DNA from: Pseudonocardia sp. SCN 73-27
Lineage (GTDB): Bacteria; Actinomycetota; Actinomycetes; Mycobacteriales; Pseudonocardiaceae
Direction of reading: 5' to 3'
Assembly: GCA_001725415.1 (NCBI GenBank)
Contig: MEGH01000027.1
Span: forward strand, 51,371 to 84,905
Length of the DNA stretch: 33,535 nt
Shown here: positions 1 through 7,888 of the stretch, one piece after another
How the letters are laid out: every line of letters begins with the position of its first letter
Position numbering within the stretch: position 1 is the first letter of the stretch
Notes under the pieces: model-generated
Seen by the model: only the letters and a program-made list of their open reading frames with translations
What the model was told of the DNA's origin: nothing
Databases searched by the model: none
Position numbers and translations under genes: made by a program

Positions 1-12
1 CCGGGGCCGCCG

Positions 13-48
13 TTTCCTCATCGGACGGTCACCCGCCCGATGAGGAGA
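13..48 (-). terminator. Hairpin just after the rpsA stop
   Basis: Arms 16-24 and 37-45 (CCTCATCGG / CCGATGAGG) pair perfectly around a 12-base loop. The pairing can extend outwards with T15-A46, a T14-G47 wobble and T13-A48. The hairpin begins a few bases beyond the rpsA stop codon. No U-tract follows on the minus strand, which is common for actinobacterial terminators. Its role as the rpsA terminator is inferred from position. Confidence 0.55.
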
Positions 49-51
49 CGA

Positions 52-1521
52 TCACGCTCCGCCGGAGAGCTTCTCCCGCAGCGCCGCGAGCTGCTCGTCG
101 CTGGCCAGCGAGCCGCCGGACTCGGCCGGCTCCCCCGCCTGCGAGGAGTAGTTGGTCGCGCCACCGTCGGCAGCGGCCTCGGCGTCGGCCTCGGCCGTCT
201 TCTTGATCTGCGCGATGTGCTGCTCGTAGCGCGTGTGGGCCTCGGCGTACTCCTTCTCCCAGGCCTCACGCTGCGACTCGAAGCCCTCGCGCCACTCACC
301 GGAGTCGACGTCGAAGCCCTCGGGGTAGATGTAGTTCCCCTGGTCGTCGTACTCGGCCGCCATGCCGTAGCGGGTCGGGTCGAACTCGGTCTCGGCCGTC
401 ATGCCCTCGTTGGCCTGCTTGAGCGACAGCGAGATGCGGCGACGGTCGAGGTCGATGTCGATGACCTTGACCATGCAGTCGTCGCCGACCTGGACGACCT
501 GCTCCGGGATCTCGACGTGGCGCTCGGCCAGCTCCGAGATGTGGACCAGGCCCTCGATGCCCTCCTCGACGCGGACGAACGCGCCGAACGGGACGAGCTT
601 GGTGACCTTGCCCGGGACGATCTGGCCGATCGCGTGGGTCCGGGCGTACAGGCGCCACGGGTCCTCCTGCGTCGCCTTGAGCGACAGCGAGACCCGCTCG
701 CGGTCGAGGTCGACGTCGAGAACCTCGACCGTGACCTCCTGGCCGACCTCGACGACCTCGGAGGGGTGGTCGATGTGCTTCCAGGACAGCTCGGAGACGT
801 GCACCAGGCCGTCGACACCGCCGAGGTCGACGAACGCACCGAAGTTGACGACCGAGGAGACGACACCCTTGCGCACCTGGCCGCGGGCCAGCTGGTTGAG
901 GAACTCGCTGCGGACCTCGGACTGGGTCTGCTCCAGCCACGCCCGGCGCGACAGGACCACGTTGTTGCGGTTCTTGTCGAGCTCGATGATCTTGGCCTCG
1001 ATCTTGCGGCCGACGTACGGCTGCAGGTCGCGCACGCGGCGCATCTCGACCAGCGAGGCGGGGAGGAAGCCCCGGAGCCCGATGTCCAGGATCAGGCCGC
1101 CCTTGACGACCTCGATGACCGTGCCCTCGACCGGCTCGTCGGCCTCCTTGAGAGCCTCGATCGTGCCCCAGGCGCGCTCGTACTGCGCGCGCTTCTTGGA
1201 CAGGATCAGCCGGCCTTCCTTGTCCTCCTTCTGGAGGACCAGGGCCTCGACGAACTCGCCGACCTCGACGACCTCTGCGGGGTCGACGTCGTGCTTGATC
1301 GACAGCTCCCGCGAGGGGATGACGCCCTCGGTCTTGTAACCGATGTCGAGGAGGACCTCGTCACGGTCGACCTTGACGATGGTGCCTTCGACGATGTCGC
1401 CATCGTTGAAGTACTTGATCGTCTGGTCGATGGCGGCGAGGAAGTCCTCCTCCGACCCGATGTCGTTGATCGCGACCTGCGGGGTCGAGTTGGTCGGGGC
1501 GGCGGTGGTGTCGGTGGACAT
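52..1521 (-). CDS. rpsA: 30S ribosomal protein S1
   Basis: Ribosomal protein S1 binds mRNA on the small subunit and helps load it for translation. The 489-residue product has four S1 RNA-binding repeats, at about residues 35-105, 120-190, 207-280 and 293-365. Each shows the VxGxV...GxF/GxL pattern and ends in an LS(L/K/R)-type strand. A less conserved charged tail follows. Four repeats and this length match the actinobacterial form (M. tuberculosis RpsA is 481 residues), not the six-repeat E. coli form. The frame is open to 1719, but I chose ATG at 1521 because GGAG lies about 11 bases upstream, the family begins near MSTDTT, and a candidate promoter overlaps the longer start. The gene is probably monocistronic, with a long leader. 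Confidence 0.97.
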   Translation of the reverse strand: MSTDTTAAPTNSTPQVAINDIGSEEDFLAAIDQTIKYFNDGDIVEGTIVKVDRDEVLLDIGYKTEGVIPSRELSIKHDVDPAEVVEVGEFVEALVLQKEDKEGRLILSKKRAQYERAWGTIEALKEADEPVEGTVIEVVKGGLILDIGLRGFLPASLVEMRRVRDLQPYVGRKIEAKIIELDKNRNNVVLSRRAWLEQTQSEVRSEFLNQLARGQVRKGVVSSVVNFGAFVDLGGVDGLVHVSELSWKHIDHPSEVVEVGQEVTVEVLDVDLDRERVSLSLKATQEDPWRLYARTHAIGQIVPGKVTKLVPFGAFVRVEEGIEGLVHISELAERHVEIPEQVVQVGDDCMVKVIDIDLDRRRISLSLKQANEGMTAETEFDPTRYGMAAEYDDQGNYIYPEGFDVDSGEWREGFESQREAWEKEYAEAHTRYEQHIAQIKKTAEADAEAAADGGATNYSSQAGEPAESGGSLASDEQLAALREKLSGGA

Positions 1522-1717
1522 GTAGTGGGTTGCTCCGGTGCTGGATTTCGGCGTGGTCGTGGTGACCTGGGTGGTTGTGTGTCGCTGTGACGTTGTAGCT
1601 GTCACCCTTTGAATCGGTGGGTCATGCAGATCATGCTGGATGGTGCTGACGCCGCGGTGGGCGGTCCCCGGGCACAGGCCCTGCGGTGTCCGCCGCGTTG
1701 ACCACGGTCTGTGGTTC

Positions 1718-1747
1718 ATGCTACGCGGCGCCGTGAGATCAGGGCAA
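1718..1747 (-). promoter_or_regulatory. Candidate sigma-70-type promoter for rpsA
   Basis: On the minus strand TTGCCC (1742-1747) is followed after 18 bases by TAGCAT (1718-1723), which fits the TAnnnT -10 pattern of actinobacterial housekeeping promoters. Transcription would start near 1711 and give a leader of about 190 bases before ATG 1521. The rest of the 325-base gap 1522-1846 holds no gene or hairpin that I recognise. Confidence 0.4.
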
Positions 1748-1846
1748 CGCGGGTCCCCCCGGTGCGGACCGGACTAGCTGGGACGATGTGCCCGTGTCCA
1801 CCCGACCTCCGGCGTCCGTCGATCACAGCCCCTGCGGTGACGTTCC

Positions 1847-2698
1847 GTGAGCGACGATGAGCAGGGTGTGAGCCCCGGCGCGTCGGCGGAGGCTCTCCTC
1901 GGCACCGCCGGGATCGCGCGCCGCGCCGTCGGGTCCGCCGAGTCCGAGCGGGCCAGCCGCGCCTGGTGGGACGCCGACGCCGACGACTACCTCGACGAGC
2001 ATCTCGCCGACATCGGTCAGCTCGACTTCGTGTGGTGCCCGGAGGCGCTGCACGAGGCCGACGCCCGTCTCCTCGGCGACGTCGCGGGCCGCCGCGTGCT
2101 CGAGGTGGGCTGCGGGTCCGCGCCGTGCTCGCGCTGGCTCGCCACGCAGGGCGCCTTCCCCGTCGCGCTCGACCTGTCGGCGTCGATGCTGCGGCACGCC
2201 CGCGCAGCCGGGACCGGGACCGGCGTGCCGGTCCCCCTCGTGCAGGCCGGCGCCGAACACCTTCCTTTCGCCGACGCCTCGTTCGACATCGTGTGCTCGG
2301 CCTTCGGCGCAGTGCCGTTCGTCGCCGACCCGCGGCAGGTGATGCGCGAGGTGTGCCGGGTGCTCAGGCCGGGCGGCCGCTGGGTGTTCGCCGTCAACCA
2401 CCCGATGCGCTGGGTGTTCCCCGACGACCCGGGCCCCGACGGGCTCGTCGTCGGCCAGTCCTACTTCGACCGCACCCCTTATCTCGAGGTGGACGACGAC
2501 GGCACCGCCACCTACGTCGAGCACCACCGCACGGTGGGCGACCGGGTCCGCGACATCGTCGCCGCCGGGCTCGTCCTCGACGACGTCGTGGAGCCGGAGT
2601 GGCCGGAGGGCCACGAGCGCGTCTGGGGTCAGTGGTCGCCGTTGCGCGGCAGGCTCTTCCCCGGCACCGCGATCTTCGTGACGCACCGCCCCACCTGA
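1847..2698 (+). CDS. Class I SAM-dependent methyltransferase
   Basis: A 283-residue methyltransferase of the UbiE/type-11 group with a Rossmann fold. Motif I (VLEVGCGSAP, residues 84-93) binds S-adenosylmethionine and D109 ends strand 2 (VALDLS). A post-II segment (DIVCSAFGAVPFV) and an LRPGGRWVF motif follow, all in the usual order. The substrate cannot be read from the sequence. The start is GTG 1847, with no strong ribosome-binding site. The gene is divergent from rpsA and leads a run with the winged-helix gene (22-base gap) and the thioesterase gene. A methyltransferase next to rpsA is common in actinobacteria, so this is probably an ancestral neighbour, not an acquired gene. Confidence 0.88.
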   Translation: MSDDEQGVSPGASAEALLGTAGIARRAVGSAESERASRAWWDADADDYLDEHLADIGQLDFVWCPEALHEADARLLGDVAGRRVLEVGCGSAPCSRWLATQGAFPVALDLSASMLRHARAAGTGTGVPVPLVQAGAEHLPFADASFDIVCSAFGAVPFVADPRQVMREVCRVLRPGGRWVFAVNHPMRWVFPDDPGPDGLVVGQSYFDRTPYLEVDDDGTATYVEHHRTVGDRVRDIVAAGLVLDDVVEPEWPEGHERVWGQWSPLRGRLFPGTAIFVTHRPT

Positions 2699-2720
2699 CC
2701 GGCGAGGCGTCGGACCGTCG

Positions 2721-3719
2721 GTGGCCCGTGGTGTGATCACGTGCGTGCTCGACGTGACGTGGCGGCAGGTGACGCGGTGGCGCGCCCGCCGCACCTGGTC
2801 GGTGTGCGGCACCCTGTACCTGCTGCCCGCCGACGAGCTGGGCACCTGGTGGGGCGCGCTCACCGCGCGGGAGGGGCGTCGGAGGTTCCCGCCGTCGTGG
2901 GAGCGCGCGCACGGCGTCACCCCTGCACAGCTGCACGCCATCACCGACGCCGTCGGCGAAGTACTGGGCGCGGAACCGTTGGGGCGCATCGAGCTCGCCG
3001 ACCGCATCCAGGCCCACCTCGGCGACCCGACCGTCACCGAGGCCCTCTCCACGGGCTGGGGCCAGCTCCTCAAACCGGCCGCGGCGCGAGGCCTGCTGTG
3101 CTTCGGCCCCACCGACGGCACCCGGTCCACCTTCGTGTCCCCCACCGGGTGGCTGGGCCGCACGATCCCCCATGTCGACGCCGTGGAGGCCGACCGGGCG
3201 TTGCTGCTGCGGTTCCTGGGTGCCAACGGGCCGGCCACGCTCGCCGACGTCGCGCACTGGTGGGGCGAGCAGCCCGCGCCGGCGCGGGCCCGGTTGCGCG
3301 CCAACGCCGACGCCCTCGTCGGCGTCCGGGTGGAGGGCGAGGAAGGGTTCGTCGTGGCCGCCGACGACGCCGAGGAGCTCGCGGGCACCGACAGCGGCCC
3401 GGACGCGGCCGACCCGCCACTGCTCCTGCCCGGCTTCGACGTCTGGACGATCGCCCCGCGCAGCCACCGCCGCCGCGCGGTGCCCGAGGGGATGGAGAAG
3501 CACGTGTCGCGGACCGCGGGCTGGATCTCGCCGGTCCTGGTCGACGACGGACGGATCGTCGCCACCTGGGAGCACGAGGTCCGCGGCGACACCCTCACGG
3601 TCACGCTGAGCCCGCTGGGCGACGGTCCGCTGCCCGACGTCGCCGAGGCGGCCCGGGCGTGGGCCGCCACGCTCGGGACGGGTGACGTCGTGATCGGCAC
3701 CGGCCCGTCACTCGCATAG
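2721..3719 (+). CDS. AlkZ/YcaQ-type winged-helix protein, internally shortened
   Basis: The protein (332 residues from GTG 2721; 321 from GTG 2754, where VTWRQV looks like the family start) belongs to the winged-helix HTH_42 family. That family includes the DNA glycosylases AlkZ and YcaQ. Recognisable parts are TWRQVTRWRARR at the start, then CGTLYLLPADEL, which in relatives is close to RGTLHLLPADEL, and a C-terminal half ending in the usual ATWEHE strand. In relatives about 60 residues lie between the first two blocks and carry the catalytic QxQ or QxD motif; here the blocks are fused. Only 22 bases separate this gene from the previous stop, so the missing part is not hidden upstream. It may be a non-catalytic DNA-binding protein or a decaying gene, though the reading frame is intact. 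Confidence 0.75.
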   Translation: MARGVITCVLDVTWRQVTRWRARRTWSVCGTLYLLPADELGTWWGALTAREGRRRFPPSWERAHGVTPAQLHAITDAVGEVLGAEPLGRIELADRIQAHLGDPTVTEALSTGWGQLLKPAAARGLLCFGPTDGTRSTFVSPTGWLGRTIPHVDAVEADRALLLRFLGANGPATLADVAHWWGEQPAPARARLRANADALVGVRVEGEEGFVVAADDAEELAGTDSGPDAADPPLLLPGFDVWTIAPRSHRRRAVPEGMEKHVSRTAGWISPVLVDDGRIVATWEHEVRGDTLTVTLSPLGDGPLPDVAEAARAWAATLGTGDVVIGTGPSLA

Positions 3720-3728
3720 GGTCCGGCC

Positions 3729-4163
3729 GTGCCGATCGACCCCGCCGACCTCGACTCCCTCCCCGGCCCCCGCATCGACCCCGCCGAGCTGCTCTCGACA
3801 CGCATGGGCATCGAGATCGTGTCGATGTCGCTGGAGGAGGTGGTGGGACGCATGCCCGTCGCTGGCAACCTGCAGCCGTTCGGCCTCCTCCACGGCGGCG
3901 CCAGCGCCGTGCTGGCCGAGTCGCTGGGCTCGACGCTGTCGGCGCTGCACGCCCTGCCGGAGCGCTTCCCCGTCGGACTCGAGCTCGCCTGCACCCATCA
4001 CCGCGCGGCGACGTCCGGCTTCGTGACGGGCACGGCCCGGCCCCTGCACGTCGGCCGCAGCACCTCCACGTCGGAGATCGTGGTCGTCGACGAAGAGGGC
4101 CGACGGACCTGCACGGCCAAGCTGACCTGCCTGCACCGGGACACCCGCCCGGCCGCGAAGTAA
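3729..4163 (+). CDS. PaaI-family hotdog thioesterase
   Basis: A 144-residue single hotdog-fold protein of the PaaI/YbgC-like acyl-CoA thioesterase group, which hydrolyses acyl-CoA or aryl-CoA thioesters. The central helix motif LLHGGASAVLAES (about residues 53-65) is the family signature, and GTARPLHVGRSTSTSEIVVVDEEGR forms the paired strands. The start is GTG, nine bases after the previous stop, so it is probably cotranscribed with the winged-helix gene. In many actinobacteria this thioesterase sits beside polA; no polA is present here. The true substrate is unknown. Confidence 0.87.
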   Translation: MPIDPADLDSLPGPRIDPAELLSTRMGIEIVSMSLEEVVGRMPVAGNLQPFGLLHGGASAVLAESLGSTLSALHALPERFPVGLELACTHHRAATSGFVTGTARPLHVGRSTSTSEIVVVDEEGRRTCTAKLTCLHRDTRPAAK

Positions 4164-4382
4164 GCGCTCGCTCCACGTCCGGTCCTCCGGCCGCCCACGA
4201 ATTCACCCTCACGAGGTAACGGCCGGCGGGCGTGTCCCGATCACGACTTGGACACAACAGTTCAAGGCATTCTGTCCACCCCAGCGGCGCGGGACTACTT
4301 TTCGCGGCTATGCCTCGCCCCGATCGGTGGCGGGGCCTCGGCCAGCCTGTCGCCCGGGGGGTGCAGGTGCGAGGAGGTCAAC
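4164..4382 (+). other. Leader region of the liv operon
   Basis: This 219-base gap contains no gene that I accept. A frame open from 4248 runs into livK, but the strong Shine-Dalgarno GAGGAGG at 4371-4377 lies five bases before GTG 4383 and fixes the start there. TTGGAC near 4249 and TACTTT near 4294 are possible promoter pieces, but their spacing is poor, so I do not call a promoter. Confidence 0.6.
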
Positions 4383-5615
4383 GTGGCTAGAGCAAGGCGC
4401 ATCGCAACGATCGCGAGCGCGGCGGCACTCGCCGTCGTTCTCGCCGGTTGTGCGGCGAACACCGGCGGGTCGAGCGACACCGGGTCGGGGGGCCCGTCCA
4501 AGGTCGACGTGCCCGAGGTGACCACGCTGCCGGTGCCGCCGAACGCGGTGAAGCCGGCCGGCAACGGCCAGGCGCAGTGCGCGTCCACCACCACCATCGC
4601 GTTCGCCGGCGCGCAGTCCGGCGCCAACGCCCAGCTCGGTATCAACATCCTCAACGGTGCCCAGCTGGCCGTGAACCAGCACAACCAGGCGAACCCCGGC
4701 TGCCAGGTGCAGCTCAAGAAGTTCGACACCGAGGGTGACCCGGGCAAGGCGCCCGGCATCGTGACGCAGCTCGTCAGCGAGCAGCCCACCATCGGCGCGA
4801 TCGGCCTGCCGTTCTCCGGTGAGTCGAAGGCCACCGGTGCGATCTTCGAGCAGGCCGGCCTCGTCCACCTCACGCCGTCGGCGACCAACCCGAGCCTGAC
4901 GCAGAACGGCTGGAAGACCTTCTTCCGCGCCCTGGGCAACGACGCCGTGCAGGGCCCGGCGGCCGCGAAGTTCATCACCGGCAAGCTCGGCGCCAAGAAG
5001 GTCTGTGTCATCCAGGACGACTCGGACTACGGCATCGGCCTGGCCAAGACCACGAACGACGCGCTCGGCGCCGTCGCCGCGGACTGCCAGGACAAGGTCA
5101 CGACCGGTCAGAAGGACTTCTCGACCGTCGCCAACAAGGTGATCGCGGCCAAGCCCGACGCCGTCTTCTACGCCGGCTACTACGCCGAGGGCGCGCCGCT
5201 CGACCAGCAGCTCGTCACCAAGGGCTTCACCGGTGCCTTCGTCGGCCCCGACGGTGTCAAGGACGACAAGTTCATCCAGCAGGCGGGCGACGCGTCGAAC
5301 AACGCGTTCTTCACCTGCCCGTGTGTCCCGGGTGAGCTGCTGCCCGAGTTCGCCGACGCCTACAAGGGCGTCAGCGGTGGCCAGGCCCCCGGCACCTACT
5401 CGCTCGAGGGCTACGACTCGGCGACGATCCTGCTCGCGGGCATCGACTCCGGCATCAAGGACCGCGCCGGGCTGCTGAACTGGGTCACGAACTACGACAA
5501 GGACGGCTTCAGCAAGCACTTCAAGTGGGACGGCACCGGCGAGCTCGCGGCCACCACCGTCTACGGGTACAAGGTCCAGGGCGGCAAGATCGTCTACGTC
5601 GGGACGATCGGCTGA
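4383..5615 (+). CDS. livK: Branched-chain amino acid ABC transporter, substrate-binding lipoprotein
   Basis: A 410-residue periplasmic-binding-fold protein of the HAAT/LivJ family. It captures substrate outside the membrane and delivers it to LivH/LivM. The N-terminus is a lipoprotein signal (MARARR, a hydrophobic stretch, then LAGC with lipidated Cys23), followed by a Gly/Ser-rich linker. The mature domain starts near TIAFAGAQSG and contains the typical INILNGAQLAVNQ helix, GAIGLPFSGESKA, FFRALGNDAVQG and SLEGYDSATILLAGID segments. The GTG start has an excellent GAGGAGG site five bases away. It is the first gene of a five-gene operon. The family also moves amides, urea and aromatic acids, so the ligand is open. 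Confidence 0.95.
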   Translation: MARARRIATIASAAALAVVLAGCAANTGGSSDTGSGGPSKVDVPEVTTLPVPPNAVKPAGNGQAQCASTTTIAFAGAQSGANAQLGINILNGAQLAVNQHNQANPGCQVQLKKFDTEGDPGKAPGIVTQLVSEQPTIGAIGLPFSGESKATGAIFEQAGLVHLTPSATNPSLTQNGWKTFFRALGNDAVQGPAAAKFITGKLGAKKVCVIQDDSDYGIGLAKTTNDALGAVAADCQDKVTTGQKDFSTVANKVIAAKPDAVFYAGYYAEGAPLDQQLVTKGFTGAFVGPDGVKDDKFIQQAGDASNNAFFTCPCVPGELLPEFADAYKGVSGGQAPGTYSLEGYDSATILLAGIDSGIKDRAGLLNWVTNYDKDGFSKHFKWDGTGELAATTVYGYKVQGGKIVYVGTIG

Positions 5616-5643
5616 TCCTCGTCATCCATCCGCACGACTGCTC

Positions 5644-5692
5644 ACGGGCATGCCCGCCGATGACCTCCACGGTCGTCGGCGGGCATGCCCGT
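5644..5692 (+). repeat. Long perfect hairpin between livK and livH
   Basis: Arms 5644-5660 (ACGGGCATGCCCGCCGA) and 5676-5692 are perfect reverse complements over 17 base pairs. After a T-G pair, GACC 5662-5665 pairs with GGTC 5671-5674, giving about 22 base pairs closed by a five-base loop (TCCAC). No U-tract follows. It lies 28 bases after the livK stop and 22 bases before the likely livH start. By analogy with other binding-protein operons, it probably protects the livK mRNA 3' end or lowers permease expression. Confidence 0.85.
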
Positions 5693-5714
5693 CGCACATG
5701 AGGGACGTGTGCCC

Positions 5715-6737
5715 GTGATCTCGACAATCCTGCTCGCGCAGGGGCATGACCTGCTCGCGCAAGGCCCCGACTGGATCAAGTTCGACGTCGGCGCATTCCT
5801 GAGCCAGTTCTGGAGCGACACCATCGACGGCCTCGCCTACGGCGCGATCTACGCGCTCGTGGCGATGGGCTACACGATGGTCTACGGCGTGCTGCAGCTG
5901 ATCAACTTCGCACACTCCGAGGTCTTCATCGTCGGCGCCTACGCAGTGTTCTTCACCCTCTCCGCGCTCGGCTTCGGAACCTCGGCGCCCAACCTGGGCA
6001 TCGCCGCCCTCGTCGGGGACCTGGTGCTCGCGATGCTCGTCGCGATGCTCGTCTCCGGCCTGGTGGCCGTGCTGCTCGAGAGAGTGGCGTACCGACCCCT
6101 GCGCAGACGCAACGCTCCCCGCCTCGCCTTCCTCATCACGGCGATCGGTGCCTCGTTCGCGATCCAGTACGCGATCTTCGCCTGGCGCGGCCCGAACCCC
6201 GAGCCCGCGATCATCATGTTCCGCCCGCAGCCCGTGTTCGACATCGGCGGCGTGATCATCACGAGCCAGCAGCTGGTCATCTTCCTCGCCGCGATCGTCC
6301 TGATGATCGTCACCGACCAGTTCGTCAACCGGACGCGGCTCGGCCGCGGCCTGCGCGCCGTCGCCCAGGACCCCGACACCGCGACCCTGATGGGCGTCAA
6401 CAAGGAACGGGTCATCGTGCTGACGTTCCTCATCGGCGGCGTCCTCGCCGGCGCGGCCGCGCTGTTCTACATGATGCGGGTGCCCGCGGGCGCCCAGTTC
6501 AACGGCGGCTTCATCCTCGGCATCAAGGCGTTCGCCGCGGCCGTCCTCGGCGGCATCGGCAACATCCGCGGCGCCCTGCTGGGTGGCCTGCTCCTCGGTG
6601 TCATCGGCAACTACGGCGCGACGCTGTTCGGCAACGGCCAGTGGATCGACGTCGTCGCGTTCGTCGTGCTCGTCGCCATCCTGATGGTCCGGCCGACCGG
6701 CATCCTCGGCGAGTCCCTGGGGAGGGCACGGGTATGA
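5715..6737 (+). CDS. livH: Branched-chain amino acid ABC transporter permease LivH
   Basis: A 340-residue membrane permease with about eight hydrophobic segments. It has the LivH hallmarks GLAYGAIYALVAMGYTMVYGVLQLINFAHSE near the start, the cytoplasmic loop RAVAQDPDTATLMGVN that contacts the ATPases, and the GIKAFAAAVLGGIGNIRGA motif near the end. I chose GTG 5715 because GAGGGA at 5700-5705 is nine bases away; GTG 5709 is possible. The ATG at 5685 lies inside the hairpin arm and is unlikely. The stop overlaps the livM start (ATGA), so the two are translationally coupled. Confidence 0.94.
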   Translation: MISTILLAQGHDLLAQGPDWIKFDVGAFLSQFWSDTIDGLAYGAIYALVAMGYTMVYGVLQLINFAHSEVFIVGAYAVFFTLSALGFGTSAPNLGIAALVGDLVLAMLVAMLVSGLVAVLLERVAYRPLRRRNAPRLAFLITAIGASFAIQYAIFAWRGPNPEPAIIMFRPQPVFDIGGVIITSQQLVIFLAAIVLMIVTDQFVNRTRLGRGLRAVAQDPDTATLMGVNKERVIVLTFLIGGVLAGAAALFYMMRVPAGAQFNGGFILGIKAFAAAVLGGIGNIRGALLGGLLLGVIGNYGATLFGNGQWIDVVAFVVLVAILMVRPTGILGESLGRARV

Positions 6738-7888
6738 CGACCACCTCCGACCGACCGAAGGCGTCGGGCTCCACGCCCGCCACCTCCGGCAGGATGTCGA
6801 TGCGCGACAGGTGGAACAGCCTGCCCCGCCCGCAACAGTGGTTGCTGCTGATCCCGGTCGTCGTGCTGATCTACGCGCTGCCGGTGCTCAACCCACCGCT
6901 GCTGACGACGGAGCCGGGCACCAACTTCCCCCTCGCGCTCTTCGACGCCGCCCGCTTCGCGCTGATCGCGATCGGCCTCAACGTCGTCGTCGGGCAGGCA
7001 GGTCTGCTCGACCTCGGCTACGTCGGCTTCTTCGCGATCGGCTCGTACGTCGCGGCGCTGCTGACCAGCCCCGACTCCGCGCTGTGGCACATCCCGTACC
7101 TGTGGACGCTGCCCCTCGCGATGGTCGTGACCATGTTCTTCGGCCTGGTGCTGGGAGGGCCGACCCTCCGACTACGCGGGGACTATCTGGCGATCGTCAC
7201 GCTGGGGTTCGGTGAGATCGTCAGGCTCCTGGCGACGATCGTCGGACCCCTCAAGGGCCAGGTCGGCTTCCAGGGCGTGGGCAGCCCGCCCGGCACGAAC
7301 TCCGCGGGCCAGCCGATCTTCACGACGTCCAACGGCACCGCCTGGTACTGGCTCGTCGTGACGATCACGATCGCCATCCTGTTCCTGGTCGGCAACCTCG
7401 AGCGCAGCCGCGTCGGCCGCGCCTGGATCGCCATCCGGGAGGACGAGGACGCCGCCGAGATCATGGGCGTCGCCACCATCCGCTTCAAGCTGTGGGCGTT
7501 CGTCATCGGCGCCGCGATCGGCGGCCTGTCGGGTGCGCTGTTCGCCGGGCAGGTCGGCTTCGTCAACAACCAGAAGTTCGACGTCCCCACCTCGGTGCTG
7601 TTCCTCGCCGCCGTCGTCCTCGGCGGCTCGGGCAACAAGGTCGGCGTCGTGCTGGGCGCGTTCGTCGTGTCCTACGTGCCCAACCGTTTCGTCGAGCTCG
7701 CCGCCTACAAGTACCTGATCTTCGGCATCGCGCTGATCATCCTGATGATGTTCCGCCCGCAGGGCCTGCTCGGGGCCCGGCAGCGCCTGCTCGCCTACGG
7801 TCGGCAGGCGTACCTGCGGCTGGTCGGCAGACCCGAACAGGTCAGCTCGGACAGCTCGCTGCGCGGTGAAGGGGAGAAAGCCGGATGA
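6734..7888 (+). CDS. livM: Branched-chain amino acid ABC transporter permease LivM
   Basis: The second permease subunit, 384 residues with about ten membrane segments. Typical LivM blocks are LIAIGLNVVVGQAGLLDLGYVGFFAIGSY, LRLRGDYLAIVTLGFGEIVRL, the ATPase-contact loop IREDEDAAEIMGV and LFLAAVVLGGSGNKVGVVLGAF. The ATG at 6734 overlaps the livH stop and has a GGGAGGG-type site about seven bases upstream. It ends with an ATGA overlap with livG. The N-terminus has about 45 hydrophilic residues before the first membrane segment, which is not unusual. Confidence 0.95.
   Translation: MTTTSDRPKASGSTPATSGRMSMRDRWNSLPRPQQWLLLIPVVVLIYALPVLNPPLLTTEPGTNFPLALFDAARFALIAIGLNVVVGQAGLLDLGYVGFFAIGSYVAALLTSPDSALWHIPYLWTLPLAMVVTMFFGLVLGGPTLRLRGDYLAIVTLGFGEIVRLLATIVGPLKGQVGFQGVGSPPGTNSAGQPIFTTSNGTAWYWLVVTITIAILFLVGNLERSRVGRAWIAIREDEDAAEIMGVATIRFKLWAFVIGAAIGGLSGALFAGQVGFVNNQKFDVPTSVLFLAAVVLGGSGNKVGVVLGAFVVSYVPNRFVELAAYKYLIFGIALIILMMFRPQGLLGARQRLLAYGRQAYLRLVGRPEQVSSDSSLRGEGEKAG

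Noticed and set aside
40-1590. 516-codon open frame antisense to rpsA
   Set aside because: Mirror of the rpsA codons (Leu/Val/Asp-rich). No independent evidence of coding.
1522-1719. 66-residue N-terminal extension of S1
   Set aside because: Composition is unlike S1 proteins, and the start overlaps a candidate -10 element. ATG 1521 matches the family.
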